A stretch of 64,000 nucleotides of DNA from positions 108,640-172,639 of the forward strand of contig NZ_JARXWG010000005.1 of the NCBI RefSeq assembly GCF_029893105.1. Reading direction: 5' to 3'. The position numbers and the translations under genes were made by a program. Shown here in pieces: positions 54,749 to 61,593 of this stretch (positions are counted from its first letter, which is position 1; each line of letters begins with the position of its first letter). Below the pieces are notes generated by a model, which made no database searches, was not told the origin of the DNA, and saw only the letters and a program-made list of their open reading frames with translations. The DNA is from Parabacteroides sp. PF5-9 (GTDB taxonomy: Bacteria > Bacteroidota > Bacteroidia > Bacteroidales > Tannerellaceae).

Positions 54749-55509
54749 TGTACACTAAGGTAATATGTCCCGGCATTCATGGGAGAACTTCTTTTGCCAA
54801 TACTGGTTCATGCTCTGCTCTTGTCAATTATCTGAATAAAGAGAATAAAGACAAGCCTTTAATTGAAAAAGAAATGTTTTTCAATCAGGAGCGGAATAAC
54901 ATAACAAGCTATGAAGTGATCAAAGCGATAGACGGGAACAGAAAGGGTCTATCAAAACGAACTCCCAAGTTCCACTCATTGGTTATTGCTCCTGATAAAT
55001 CAGAACTACAGCACATCAAGAACAATCCTGATGCGCTCAAAGAATATGTTCGTGATGTCATGGAGTTGTATGCACAAAACTTTAATCTGAAAGACGGTAG
55101 AAAGCTCTCTGCTGATGATTTAGTCTGGTTCGGGAAGTTAGAATATTTCCGGAAGAATAAAGATTCAAAAGAAGATATGCATGTTCATATTGTTGTTTCG
55201 GCAAGAGATAAAAGCCAAACAATAACCTTGAACCCAAATGTCAATAATAAACAGCGGTTCAATCGGGTTAATTTCTCTTTCAATAGCGAAAAAGCCTTTG
55301 ACTTACGGTTTAGCTATGAGCGAAAAAAGTCTTTGCTATTTACCCATCAAACAAACCGTTATGGTTCTTTTGACGATAAAAAGAAGCTCTATTATGAGCA
55401 AAATAAATCTCACAAAGCGATTGAAAGCCATTTGAGTAGCATCGTATCAATAAATTTCGAAGTCGAAGAAGCCAATAATAAGCGAAGAAAACGGAAATTG
55501 AGTCGTTAG
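54748..55509 (+). CDS. Relaxase-like mobilization protein (BtgB/DUF5712 type)
   Basis: 253 residues from the ATG at 54748 (TGATG overlap with the previous gene). The HUH-type metal motif is visible as DMHVHIVVSARD near residue 145. Other family features are SALVNYLNKENKD, PKFHSLVIAPD (an additional His motif) and AFDLRFSYERKKS at the C-terminus. It should nick the origin of transfer and pilot the strand when a helper conjugative apparatus is present. The candidate catalytic Tyr lies in the N-terminal third (VNYLNKEN) or in DVMELYAQNF. Confidence 0.78.
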   Translation: MYTKVICPGIHGRTSFANTGSCSALVNYLNKENKDKPLIEKEMFFNQERNNITSYEVIKAIDGNRKGLSKRTPKFHSLVIAPDKSELQHIKNNPDALKEYVRDVMELYAQNFNLKDGRKLSADDLVWFGKLEYFRKNKDSKEDMHVHIVVSARDKSQTITLNPNVNNKQRFNRVNFSFNSEKAFDLRFSYERKKSLLFTHQTNRYGSFDDKKKLYYEQNKSHKAIESHLSSIVSINFEVEEANNKRRKRKLSR

Positions 55510-55561
55510 GTATTCCAACTTTATAGAAATATATATTTCCATATTAACGAAATATAGAAAA

Positions 55562-55603
55562 CGACAATCCTATATTATCAAAACAAATAATATAGGATTG
55601 TCG
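55562..55603. terminator. Bidirectional terminator between the relaxase and vapD genes
   Basis: A perfect 17-bp inverted repeat (55562-55578 and 55587-55603, starting CGACAATCC) with an 8-nt loop, placed between two convergent genes. The T tracts are weak on both sides. Confidence 0.65.
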
Positions 55604-55609
55604 AAATAT

Positions 55610-55867
55610 TTATTCCTTAATTACATCCGAGAAATCAGATAGATCGTCCAAGTGAAAAGCATGGATGCTCTTAATTCTGTTTGTCAAATCAGACTCCTTT
55701 TTAAGCCACTCCATGAAGATGAATGTATTTCGGAGTCCGTCTTTCTCGCAAGCATAAAAATTGCCGGAAACACGAGTAAAGCCGTTATTGCTTAGGGCAA
55801 TTTCGAGCGTTCGCACAATTGACTGTATATTTTCTGTCTCTTCAAAAGTGATATAAATTCCGTGCAT
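55610..55867 (-). CDS. vapD: VapD-family toxin-like protein
   Basis: 85 residues from the ATG at 55867 (MHGIYITFEET). The pattern of a beta-start, then LEIALSNNGFTRVSGNFYACEKDGLRNTFIFMEWL, then IKSIHAFHLDDLSDFS, is that of VapD. These are small Cas2-like ribonucleases found as toxins on plasmids and islands. The acidic residue of YITFEET is in the place of the catalytic Asp of Cas2-like folds. A longer upstream frame with hydrophobic residues is rejected because it overlaps the partner gene region. The short Phd-like gene lies 46 bp upstream. Confidence 0.72.
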   Translation of the reverse strand: MHGIYITFEETENIQSIVRTLEIALSNNGFTRVSGNFYACEKDGLRNTFIFMEWLKKESDLTNRIKSIHAFHLDDLSDFSDVIKE

Positions 55868-55913
55868 AATTTCACAAAATATAAAAATACATATTTTGAT
55901 AATATTGAAACAT

Positions 55914-56063
55914 CTATTTCTCTTCTTTTGCTTCGAGAAGTATAGGAATAAGGGTAAACATTTCTCCACTTCTCCTGCGGATAATTACTTTTTCTCCTTT
56001 GTTTATCTCCTTTAGGTAGTAATTCGTTTTCCTGAAGAAATCTGTTGATGTAATTGTTTTCAT
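55914..56063 (-). CDS. Small Phd/YefM-like antitoxin
   Basis: A 49-residue protein (MKTITSTDFFRKTNYYLKEI, then GEKVIIRRRSGEMFTLIPI). The opening and the KGEKVIIRRRSGEMFTLIP strand follow the Phd/YefM (prevent-host-death) N-terminal fold, which binds operator DNA. The C-terminal toxin-binding tail is very short. It lies between a lipoprotein gene (10 bp upstream) and vapD (46 bp downstream) on the same strand. It is an unusual partner for VapD, whose described antitoxin in Haemophilus is VapX. Confidence 0.65.
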   Translation of the reverse strand: MKTITSTDFFRKTNYYLKEINKGEKVIIRRRSGEMFTLIPILLEAKEEK

Positions 56064-56073
56064 ATTGGTCAGA

Positions 56074-56631
56074 TTATTTTTCTTTTATCATTTTGTAGCA
56101 TTGAGTACCATCAGAAGACAAGATAAATACAGCCCCCATTTCTTGTCGGACTGGTTGTCCAAGCTTTGGATTTTGGAATGAAAAGTAAGTATCTACTTTC
56201 TTGGCTAAAATATCTGTACCTGTGCGATTGTCATATCTATGAATATAGTCAGCAGTCCAGTTATTTGCTTTCTGTAGTTCCTCTTTTGCTTTTTCCAAAT
56301 CTTTCTGATAAGTAGAAGTTAAAACTCCAGCAAAAATATCATTTTTTTTCTTTTGTTGTTTTTCGATAGCGTTCTCCCAGTGGGTAACAGAGCGTTGTGC
56401 CGATTCGATTTTCTTTTGCTTTTCAACCTGATACTGTTCTTGAAGAATCGTTATACTGTCGGCAACGGTAATATCTGACAACTCAAATTTAGTGAACTCA
56501 ATCTTGAAATCAGTCTTGATGCCATTTTCTGTTTGCAAGTAATCTAAAACAGCATTTTTATAGACATTGTCTGTTCCAGTGCAAGAAGTCGCAAATAATA
56601 TAAGAGCGATGGATAGTAGGATTTGTTTCAT
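56074..56631 (-). CDS. Hypothetical lipoprotein with coiled coil
   Basis: 185 residues. The lipobox is LFATSCTG (Cys at about residue 17). A coiled-coil region spans about 60-125 (LQEQYQVEKQKKIESAQRSV, KDLEKAKEELQKANN). The C-terminal segment (MGAVFILSSDGTQCYKMIKE) is beta-rich. Similar small lipoproteins are common cargo in Bacteroides elements. No function is known. Its start overlaps the preceding gene by 4 bp (ATGA). Confidence 0.75.
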   Translation of the reverse strand: MKQILLSIALILFATSCTGTDNVYKNAVLDYLQTENGIKTDFKIEFTKFELSDITVADSITILQEQYQVEKQKKIESAQRSVTHWENAIEKQQKKKNDIFAGVLTSTYQKDLEKAKEELQKANNWTADYIHRYDNRTGTDILAKKVDTYFSFQNPKLGQPVRQEMGAVFILSSDGTQCYKMIKEK

Positions 56632-56978
56632 GATACAGTAATATTTAGTTTTGAATAATTGTCAAAATCGAATAGATCTACTGGAATACAGCTAACTCCA
56701 CTATCTTTGCCTAATGCAATGCCAATAAGTACTTGAAATTGTTCGAACAAGACTCTCCTTTCAAACCCGGAAGGCTCTATTTCTTTCCCTAATATTTTGT
56801 AATAGGTTTTGAAAGCGAGATAAAAGAAGTAGTGGGAACTGATGCTTATACAATCATCAGTATCTTCTGGTACGTACCAGTATTCCAAAAGACATTTTGG
56901 GATTTCGCTTGTCTTTGCATTGATATTGCTGGATATGAATTCAATGCTTTCCTGATGGATAGAATTTGTTTTTGCCAT
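56628..56978 (-). CDS. Hypothetical protein, first gene of the cargo operon
   Basis: 116 residues with no signal, membrane segment or motif that I can name. The middle is rich in aromatic residues (YWYVPEDTDDCISISSHYFFYLAFKTYYK). It is translationally coupled to the lipoprotein gene. Four genes from here to vapD are packed on one strand and look like one transcript. Confidence 0.6.
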   Translation of the reverse strand: MAKTNSIHQESIEFISSNINAKTSEIPKCLLEYWYVPEDTDDCISISSHYFFYLAFKTYYKILGKEIEPSGFERRVLFEQFQVLIGIALGKDSGVSCIPVDLFDFDNYSKLNITVS

Positions 56979-57043
56979 GATTCTCTGTTTTTACTTGAGT
57001 TCCACGACAAAAAAAGAAGACGTGGAAACTACAAATCTTATTC

Positions 57044-57159
57044 TACCCGAGGCTCTGGTAAGCCCATAGTGAAAAATAAGCAGTAGCTCCACGCCTATAC
57101 GACATGGAGCATTCTCGCTTATCATCCTTTCACTATTGAAATTTACCAGATTCCGGGTA
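57044..57159. ncRNA. 116-bp nested hairpin, structured RNA or origin candidate
   Basis: Six perfectly nested complementary segments form one long arm with internal loops: TACCCG/CGGGTA, TCTGGTAA/TTACCAGA, ATAGTGAAA/TTTCACTAT, TAAGC/GCTTA, GCTCCA/TGGAGC, closing on a 13-nt loop (57092-57104). The order of pairs is strictly symmetrical, which chance would rarely give. It lies between the divergent operons at 56978 and 57371. A smaller dyad, TTCCACG/CGTGGAA, sits at 57000-57027. It could be a small RNA, a single-strand origin or a transfer origin. Strand is not determined. Confidence 0.55.
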
Positions 57160-57273
57160 AGGATAATACCGTGAATACTAATCCAATATGTTTAACGAAT
57201 AAATCCGTCTGTTTTCTGTCGTAAAGATACGAATTCTTACTTAAATTCGCAATTTGGCAATAACAAAAACGTT

Positions 57274-57367
57274 AAAAATTCACTTAAAAGTAAACTTATT
57301 GCAAGGAAAAATTGTTAGATTCAAAAAACTTCTTTATCTTTGCGAGAAAAATTCACTTAAAAGTAAA
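57274..57367 (+). promoter_or_regulatory. Promoter flanked by twin operators of the TAC-like operon
   Basis: TTG (57312-57314), a 20-bp gap and TATCTTTG (57335-57342) form a full promoter. A 21-bp sequence (AAAAATTCACTTAAAAGTAAA) occurs identically before it (57274-57294) and after it (57347-57367). Each copy contains the dyad TTnACTTnnAAGTnAA. One site would block the promoter start region and the other would allow looping, as expected for autorepression by the HTH antitoxin. Confidence 0.75.
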
Positions 57368-57370
57368 GTT

Positions 57371-57838
57371 GTGGAGTGTGAACTTGAACTGTATTTAGAA
57401 AATGAAAATGTAAATATTTATTCGATCAGAACGAATGGAGAAAAACTTGAGATAGAAAAGTTTTTAGAAAAATTTCCTCCTGGTTCAAAATATGAGAAAG
57501 ATATAAATATAATATTAGCTGCTATAAAAAAAATTATATCTAACGGAGCATTAGAACGTTACTTTAGACCGGAAGGGGCATATGGTGACGGTATTGGAGC
57601 CATACCTATAGAAGGGAATCGATTGAGGCTTTACTGTATTCGCGTCTCCAATTCTATCTTAGTCATTGGAAATGGAGATGTTAAGCAAGTGAAAAAATGG
57701 CAAGAGTGTCCTATATTATCTCAATATGTTGAACAATTAAAGAAACTTCAAGAAAAGCTCAACCAATCCTTAAAAGATCGCACTACAACAATTATGAATA
57801 AAAATATAAATGGACGTCTAAAATTTAATATAAAATGA
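57371..57838 (+). CDS. Putative toxin of a toxin-antitoxin-chaperone operon (HigB/RelE-like)
   Basis: 155 residues. The start appears to be GTG at 57371, because the promoter and second operator end at 57367 and no in-frame ATG precedes the conserved part. The central segment (GIGAIPIEGNRLRLYCIRVSNSILVIGNGDVKQVKKWQECP) has the strand-rich pattern of HigB/RelE-type mRNA interferase-fold proteins found upstream of HTH genes in Bacteroides. A Lys-rich C-terminal helix follows. Toxin-first order and a 4-bp overlap with the HTH gene match higBA loci. The fold assignment is from pattern only. Confidence 0.6.
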   Translation: MECELELYLENENVNIYSIRTNGEKLEIEKFLEKFPPGSKYEKDINIILAAIKKIISNGALERYFRPEGAYGDGIGAIPIEGNRLRLYCIRVSNSILVIGNGDVKQVKKWQECPILSQYVEQLKKLQEKLNQSLKDRTTTIMNKNINGRLKFNIK

Positions 57839-58368
57839 ACGGAAAAGGAAATTTGCTCGAAGATAGATTAAAGGAAATACCAAAAGATATAGAGGAATTT
57901 GTTTCGCTGTCATTTGATATTTCTGATAGAATTCGAGATGTTTTAGAAGAAAATAACATATCTCAAAAACGGCTAGCTCAACTTTTAGGAAAAAGAGAGT
58001 CAGAGGTTAGCAAGTGGCTAAAAGGAACTCATAATTTTACAATAGAAACTATTGCAAAAATAAGTGTTGTTCTTGATACTAAGATTTTTTATGTGCCAAC
58101 AAAAACAAAATCTTTAGTAGAAATAAAACAGGCTATTAAAGATTTTGAGTATTTATATAATAAATCATCTAAGGAAAATTTTTTTAACATTAAGCTACAG
58201 ACTCTTCCTGAAAAATCAATATACAAAAACGAAGATCATATAGGGCTTGTTGACTCCGAAAAGAAAATAGCTATAAAAAAAGTAGACAGTACAACTATCT
58301 ATAAATTAGCTTGTACAGCAAATTTTGAGAGTTCAAAAGAAAGTCCTGCTATCAATATTGTATTTTAG
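57835..58368 (+). CDS. HigA-like HTH antitoxin with a C-terminal extension
   Basis: 177 residues. The XRE helix-turn-helix is at about 30-75 (IRDVLEENNISQKRLAQLLGKRESEVSKWLKGTHNFT). Plain HigA proteins end soon after it. Here about 95 further residues follow (from TKTKSLVEIKQAIKDFEY on) and match no family I know. In mycobacterial TAC systems the antitoxin carries an extra chaperone-addiction region recognised by a SecB-like partner, and this extension may play that part. The protein is probably the repressor acting on the twin operators upstream. Confidence 0.7.
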   Translation: MNGKGNLLEDRLKEIPKDIEEFVSLSFDISDRIRDVLEENNISQKRLAQLLGKRESEVSKWLKGTHNFTIETIAKISVVLDTKIFYVPTKTKSLVEIKQAIKDFEYLYNKSSKENFFNIKLQTLPEKSIYKNEDHIGLVDSEKKIAIKKVDSTTIYKLACTANFESSKESPAINIVF

Positions 58369-58382
58369 TAATATTTTGAAAT

Positions 58383-58838
58383 ATGAAAAATAAAAAATCT
58401 GATTTTAAAGAAATTAGTATTAGCTTAAAGAAAATACAGGATTGTAAGTTTTATTACAATTTAGACTTTAAGTGCAATCAGGAAAGTTTGAAAGAAGATA
58501 AATTACCATACAACGTAATCGTCAAATACTTTTTTTCATATGAATTAGAAGAAGATTTGTTTTACATAAACATTTCTATTATTTATGAAGAAAAAAACAA
58601 TCAAATATTAGAGGCGGAAAACCGTTTTACATTTCACATTAAGGAACTAAAAAGGCTTATCAAAGTACAAAGTAGCACATCATTTGCATTAGAAGTAGAC
58701 TTTTTACCAACCTTAATTAATGTAGCAATAGGAACAATGCGTGGAATTATCTTTTCAAGAACAGGGTCTAGTTCTCTTTCAGAATACCCATTACCTATGA
58801 TTTCAATGACTGAATTAACCCAAACGACAGATCAATAA
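58383..58838 (+). CDS. SecB-like chaperone of the TAC operon
   Basis: 151 residues, 14 bp after the antitoxin gene. The beta-rich N-terminal two thirds and the C-terminal helix-plus-strand motif (FLPTLINVAIGTMRGIIFSR, then YPLPMISMTEL) match the SecB-like fold. In SecB the corresponding region is a long helix followed by a Pro-rich strand. Solo SecB-like proteins beside toxin-antitoxin pairs are the third component of TAC systems, where they fold the antitoxin and release toxin when diverted. SecB itself is generally absent from Bacteroidetes, which adds weight to a dedicated role. Confidence 0.62.
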   Translation: MKNKKSDFKEISISLKKIQDCKFYYNLDFKCNQESLKEDKLPYNVIVKYFFSYELEEDLFYINISIIYEEKNNQILEAENRFTFHIKELKRLIKVQSSTSFALEVDFLPTLINVAIGTMRGIIFSRTGSSSLSEYPLPMISMTELTQTTDQ

Positions 58839-58849
58839 AAAAATCAAGT

Positions 58850-60025
58850 ATGGATAAGGCGCAAAGAAAGGCTATTTTAAATCAGGCTTTTTCCCCGACA
58901 CAGCCAATTCAAGAAAAAGATTTCTTTTTCGGGAGAATGAATCAACTCATGAAAGTTATTGATGCTATAAATGAGAAAGGGCAACATGCAATTTTATATG
59001 GTGAGCGAGGAGTGGGAAAAACTTCCTTAGCAAATATAATGTATAAATCTTACACTAATATTTATCCGGTAAAAATCACATGTGATAGAAGACATACATT
59101 CCGTTCTCTTTGGGAAGATGCATTTGATAAGATACAGTACTCTCAAACAACAAATGGCATAGGATTTAATGCGCAGAATAAGAGCAAAATGGTATCAATG
59201 AAAAGTCTAATATCATCATATACAGACTTGAAAACGAATCAAATTGTTGACATTCTGAATAATCTTGGAAATGATTACAAATTAATGTTTATATTTGATG
59301 AGTTCGATAATATAGATGATTTAAATACTAAATATTTTTTTGCAGACCTGTTAAAATCTCTATCTGACAATAATATTAACACAACGGTTATATTAGTGGG
59401 GATAGCAGAAAGCGTAGAAGATCTAATAGGGAGCCACCAATCACTGGAACGATGCCTAAAGCAGGTAAAGATGCCGCGAATGAAAAAAGAAGAGTGTGAG
59501 GAGATAATAGTCAATGGTTTAAAACTTCTCGATATAAAAATAGATAAGATTATTCAAGAAAAAATAATAGAATTTTCTTCAGGATTTCCACATTATATTC
59601 ACTTGTTATGCAAATATGGGTGCTTAGAATTAATAGAAAATGATAAAACTTATTTTTCCGAACCATATTTAAATATTGCCATAAATAAAGGTATTGAAAA
59701 TACATCTGAACAATTGCGAATAACTTTTAGGGCAGCTATTTTATCATCAAGCAACAATGGTAAATGGAAGAATATTTTATATGCTTGTGCTAATTCCGAG
59801 CTAGATGAGTTCAATTCATTCACAACCAGTGACATTGTTAAAGAATATAATAAAATCACACAAAAAGCATCTAACAACTCAAATCTGCATTATTGTATCA
59901 ATGAACTCACAAAAAAGAATCGAGCAGAAATATTGACAAAATTGGGCAAGGGGCGAAGTTCTCGTTATACATTTAAAAATCCTATGATGAGAGCGTTTAT
60001 TAAACTTAAAATGAATGCGAAATAA
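58850..60025 (+). CDS. AAA ATPase (Orc1/Cdc6-like) in the TAC operon
   Basis: 391 residues, 11 bp after the SecB-like gene. Walker A is YGERGVGKTSLANI (about residues 50-62), Walker B is LMFIFDEFDNI (about 145-155), sensor 1 is TVILVGIAESVEDLIG (about 180), and the lid region has FSSGFPHYIHLLCKY. The last 90 residues form a probable winged helix (INELTKKNRAEILTKLGKGRSSRYTFKNP). The architecture resembles archaeal/Orc1-type STAND-related ATPases that occur in transposition and defence genes. Within this operon it could be a sensor or effector. It is convergent with the integrase gene (10-bp gap). Confidence 0.7.
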   Translation: MDKAQRKAILNQAFSPTQPIQEKDFFFGRMNQLMKVIDAINEKGQHAILYGERGVGKTSLANIMYKSYTNIYPVKITCDRRHTFRSLWEDAFDKIQYSQTTNGIGFNAQNKSKMVSMKSLISSYTDLKTNQIVDILNNLGNDYKLMFIFDEFDNIDDLNTKYFFADLLKSLSDNNINTTVILVGIAESVEDLIGSHQSLERCLKQVKMPRMKKEECEEIIVNGLKLLDIKIDKIIQEKIIEFSSGFPHYIHLLCKYGCLELIENDKTYFSEPYLNIAINKGIENTSEQLRITFRAAILSSSNNGKWKNILYACANSELDEFNSFTTSDIVKEYNKITQKASNNSNLHYCINELTKKNRAEILTKLGKGRSSRYTFKNPMMRAFIKLKMNAK

Positions 60026-60035
60026 AATTATGACT

Positions 60036-61331
60036 CTATAACACCCTCACCACTTCATCTATAACCCTATTCCCAAAACTATCCAAATATACTTCGGTCG
60101 TTTTCACATCTCCATGCCCGAGAACTTGCGATATTTTGTCTGTGGAAACATTACTATTTCTCAGGCGCATGGCTACAGAATGTCGGGAAACATAGGTGGT
60201 TAAATTGAGTTCAATGCCAAGATCTTTACCTAATCTCTTTAATGCATCGTTGTATCGTCCTCGCCTATTCTTAATATGACTATATAGTTTTGAATGGCTA
60301 TAATCTTTCGTAACACAGGGAGTAAGGTAATCTGCGGTTAAAAGAGTATTGTGCTTGAACCAGTCTATAAGGACTTCCAGTTCCGGTGTTATTTTTACGT
60401 ACAACGGTTTAGTCGAGTTATTATTCCGTAGTTTGTAGCGTTTGTAGACGAGGTATTTATCATTGTCGATGACATAGATGTTTTTGGTGGATAATAATGC
60501 CATATCGATGTAGCTAATCCCATGACAATAATAAGAGAATAGAAATAGTCTGCGAGCAATTTCTAATCGAACGTTCTCACAGGAAGTCGTTTTGATTGTT
60601 TCAATATAATTGTCAGATAAATAACGCTTTGCTGTAGTCTCAGTTAGTTTATTTACTTCAAATTTGCTTCTCCCACCATAAGGATAGAAGCGTTCGTCAG
60701 CATCGCCCTCGCTAATAGCTTTGTTGTAGGCTGCTCGTAAAGCTTTATGATAATACTTCCGGGTATTTCCGCAACATCCCTCTCGCTGTACTATTCGGCC
60801 TCCTTTTTTGTATTTAGAGATTCTTGGTTTTTGTAAAAATACATCGAAAGCCCTCACGTATTTGAGATTAATTTCACTAAAAATTCGCTTATTAAACTCA
60901 GAATCGAATATACAGAGCATCTCTAAAGTTCGTTGATAACATTCCGCATTCCCGTCATGACCGGTTGCTTTCAGGTCTGAAACTAGCTTAGTGAAGAACT
61001 CACTTACATTGGATTGATAGGTTTTATGTAGAAATGTATCCTCAAACTGGGTAAGTGTCCAGTCTATTTTTTGGCGATCAAACTCTTCAACAATATCATG
61101 TGCCTGAACTTCTTTTCGATTCAGATATTCGTTATTTTGTGTTCTATCGGGATGTAGATCTTTACCTCTCCCGGTTTTATATCTTTGCAAATCTTCATCC
61201 CATTGATGGGGATGAGCGTATAGATTCAAAGCAATCACTTTTCGTTCGTTATTTTTGCGAATCACTAATTTTATAGGGCATCCCTTTTGCGATGAATTTC
61301 CTGCGTAAAGACTAAATTTAAAACTTGCCAT
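60036..61331 (-). CDS. Tyrosine recombinase integrase
   Basis: 431 residues with an N-terminal arm-binding domain (MASFKFSLYAGNSSQKGCPI), a SAM-like core-binding domain (about 105-200) and a catalytic domain. Active-site residues: Lys in the beta-hairpin (YKRYKLRNNNSTKPLYV), Arg II in YVSRHSVAMRLR, His III in VLGHGDVKTTEVY and the nucleophilic Tyr in TEVYLDSF. At the Arg I position, where most relatives have TRGMSFIDMA-like sequence, this protein reads YYCHGISYIDMA, so His replaces Arg. IntDOT of CTnDOT also lacks that Arg, so activity is still likely. Confidence 0.92.
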   Translation of the reverse strand: MASFKFSLYAGNSSQKGCPIKLVIRKNNERKVIALNLYAHPHQWDEDLQRYKTGRGKDLHPDRTQNNEYLNRKEVQAHDIVEEFDRQKIDWTLTQFEDTFLHKTYQSNVSEFFTKLVSDLKATGHDGNAECYQRTLEMLCIFDSEFNKRIFSEINLKYVRAFDVFLQKPRISKYKKGGRIVQREGCCGNTRKYYHKALRAAYNKAISEGDADERFYPYGGRSKFEVNKLTETTAKRYLSDNYIETIKTTSCENVRLEIARRLFLFSYYCHGISYIDMALLSTKNIYVIDNDKYLVYKRYKLRNNNSTKPLYVKITPELEVLIDWFKHNTLLTADYLTPCVTKDYSHSKLYSHIKNRRGRYNDALKRLGKDLGIELNLTTYVSRHSVAMRLRNSNVSTDKISQVLGHGDVKTTEVYLDSFGNRVIDEVVRVL

Positions 61332-61354
61332 ATCTTATACTTTGTATCGTTTTT

Positions 61355-61390
61355 GCGTGACGGATTCGTGACGGAATTTATACAAAGGTA
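61355..61390 (-). promoter_or_regulatory. Integrase promoter with right arm-type site in its leader
   Basis: A minus-strand -7 TACCTTTG at 61383-61390, with TTG 21 bp further up (61412-61414). The 20-bp arm repeat GCGTGACGGATTCGTGACGG (61355-61374) lies in the transcribed leader just before the integrase ATG at 61331. Integrase or excisionase binding there would also control the gene. Confidence 0.6.
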
Positions 61391-61480
61391 TAAAAATGAA
61401 GTCCAATCTTGCAATAGCAAAGATTTCGTATTCAACAGAATATCAAACAAATGCAAATAAAATCAAAGACTTTTTTTGAT

Positions 61481-61537
61481 TCTGGGGGGCGTGTGGTCGC
61501 AGGTTCAAATCCTGTCATCCCGACGGCTAATTAACAG
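61481..61537 (+). repeat. attR: right 57-bp direct repeat (tRNA-Pro 3' fragment)
   Basis: Identical to attL at 51400-51456. It carries the tRNA from anticodon stem to 3' end without the 5' half, so it is not a functional tRNA. Confidence 0.92.
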
Positions 61538-61572
61538 CCATTTACGATAAAAAGTAGATGGCTGTTTTCTTT
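61533..61572 (+). terminator. Terminator after attR
   Basis: The stem AACAGCCAT (61533-61541) with ATGGCTGTT (61558-61566) is followed by TTTTCTTTTTT. Its left foot is shared with the direct repeat. It is the terminator the tRNA would use without the element. The sequence differs from that at 51457. Confidence 0.8.
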
Positions 61573-61575
61573 TTT

Positions 61576-61593
61576 ACTGACGGATTACTGACG
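61576..61593 (+). repeat. Arm-site-like motif outside attR
   Basis: ACTGACGGATTACTGACG, a close variant of the arm repeats at 51493 and 61355. It lies 38 bp after the direct repeat, nearly the spacing seen after attL (36 bp). Confidence 0.6.

Larger units (their letters stand above)
51400..61537. mobile_element. Mobilizable integrative element in tRNA-Pro(GGG)
   Basis: About 10.1 kb between perfect 57-bp direct repeats. The left repeat is part of the intact tRNA. The integrase gene (60036-61331) reads inward from the right end. The content is an unknown protein, an excisionase-like HTH, a RepA-like ATPase, BtgA/BtgB-type mobilization proteins, a four-gene cargo operon with Phd-VapD, and a four-gene TAC-like operon with its own promoter. 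No type IV secretion genes are present, so transfer would depend on a helper conjugative element. The cargo is visibly more AT-rich than the flanking chromosome. Confidence 0.9.

Noticed and set aside
55868..55969. Hydrophobic N-terminal extension of VapD
   Set aside because: It overlaps the 3' end of the Phd-like gene and is not part of the VapD fold; ATG 55867 begins directly at the conserved first strand.
57044..57159. Retron msr-msd RNA
   Set aside because: The nested hairpin is suggestive, but no reverse transcriptase gene is present nearby.
57254..57370. Longer start for the TAC toxin (TTG at 57254)
   Set aside because: This stretch contains both operators and the consensus promoter, so it cannot be within the coding region.
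61481..61537. Second tRNA-Pro gene
   Set aside because: Only the 3' half is present; it is the attR duplicate of the element.
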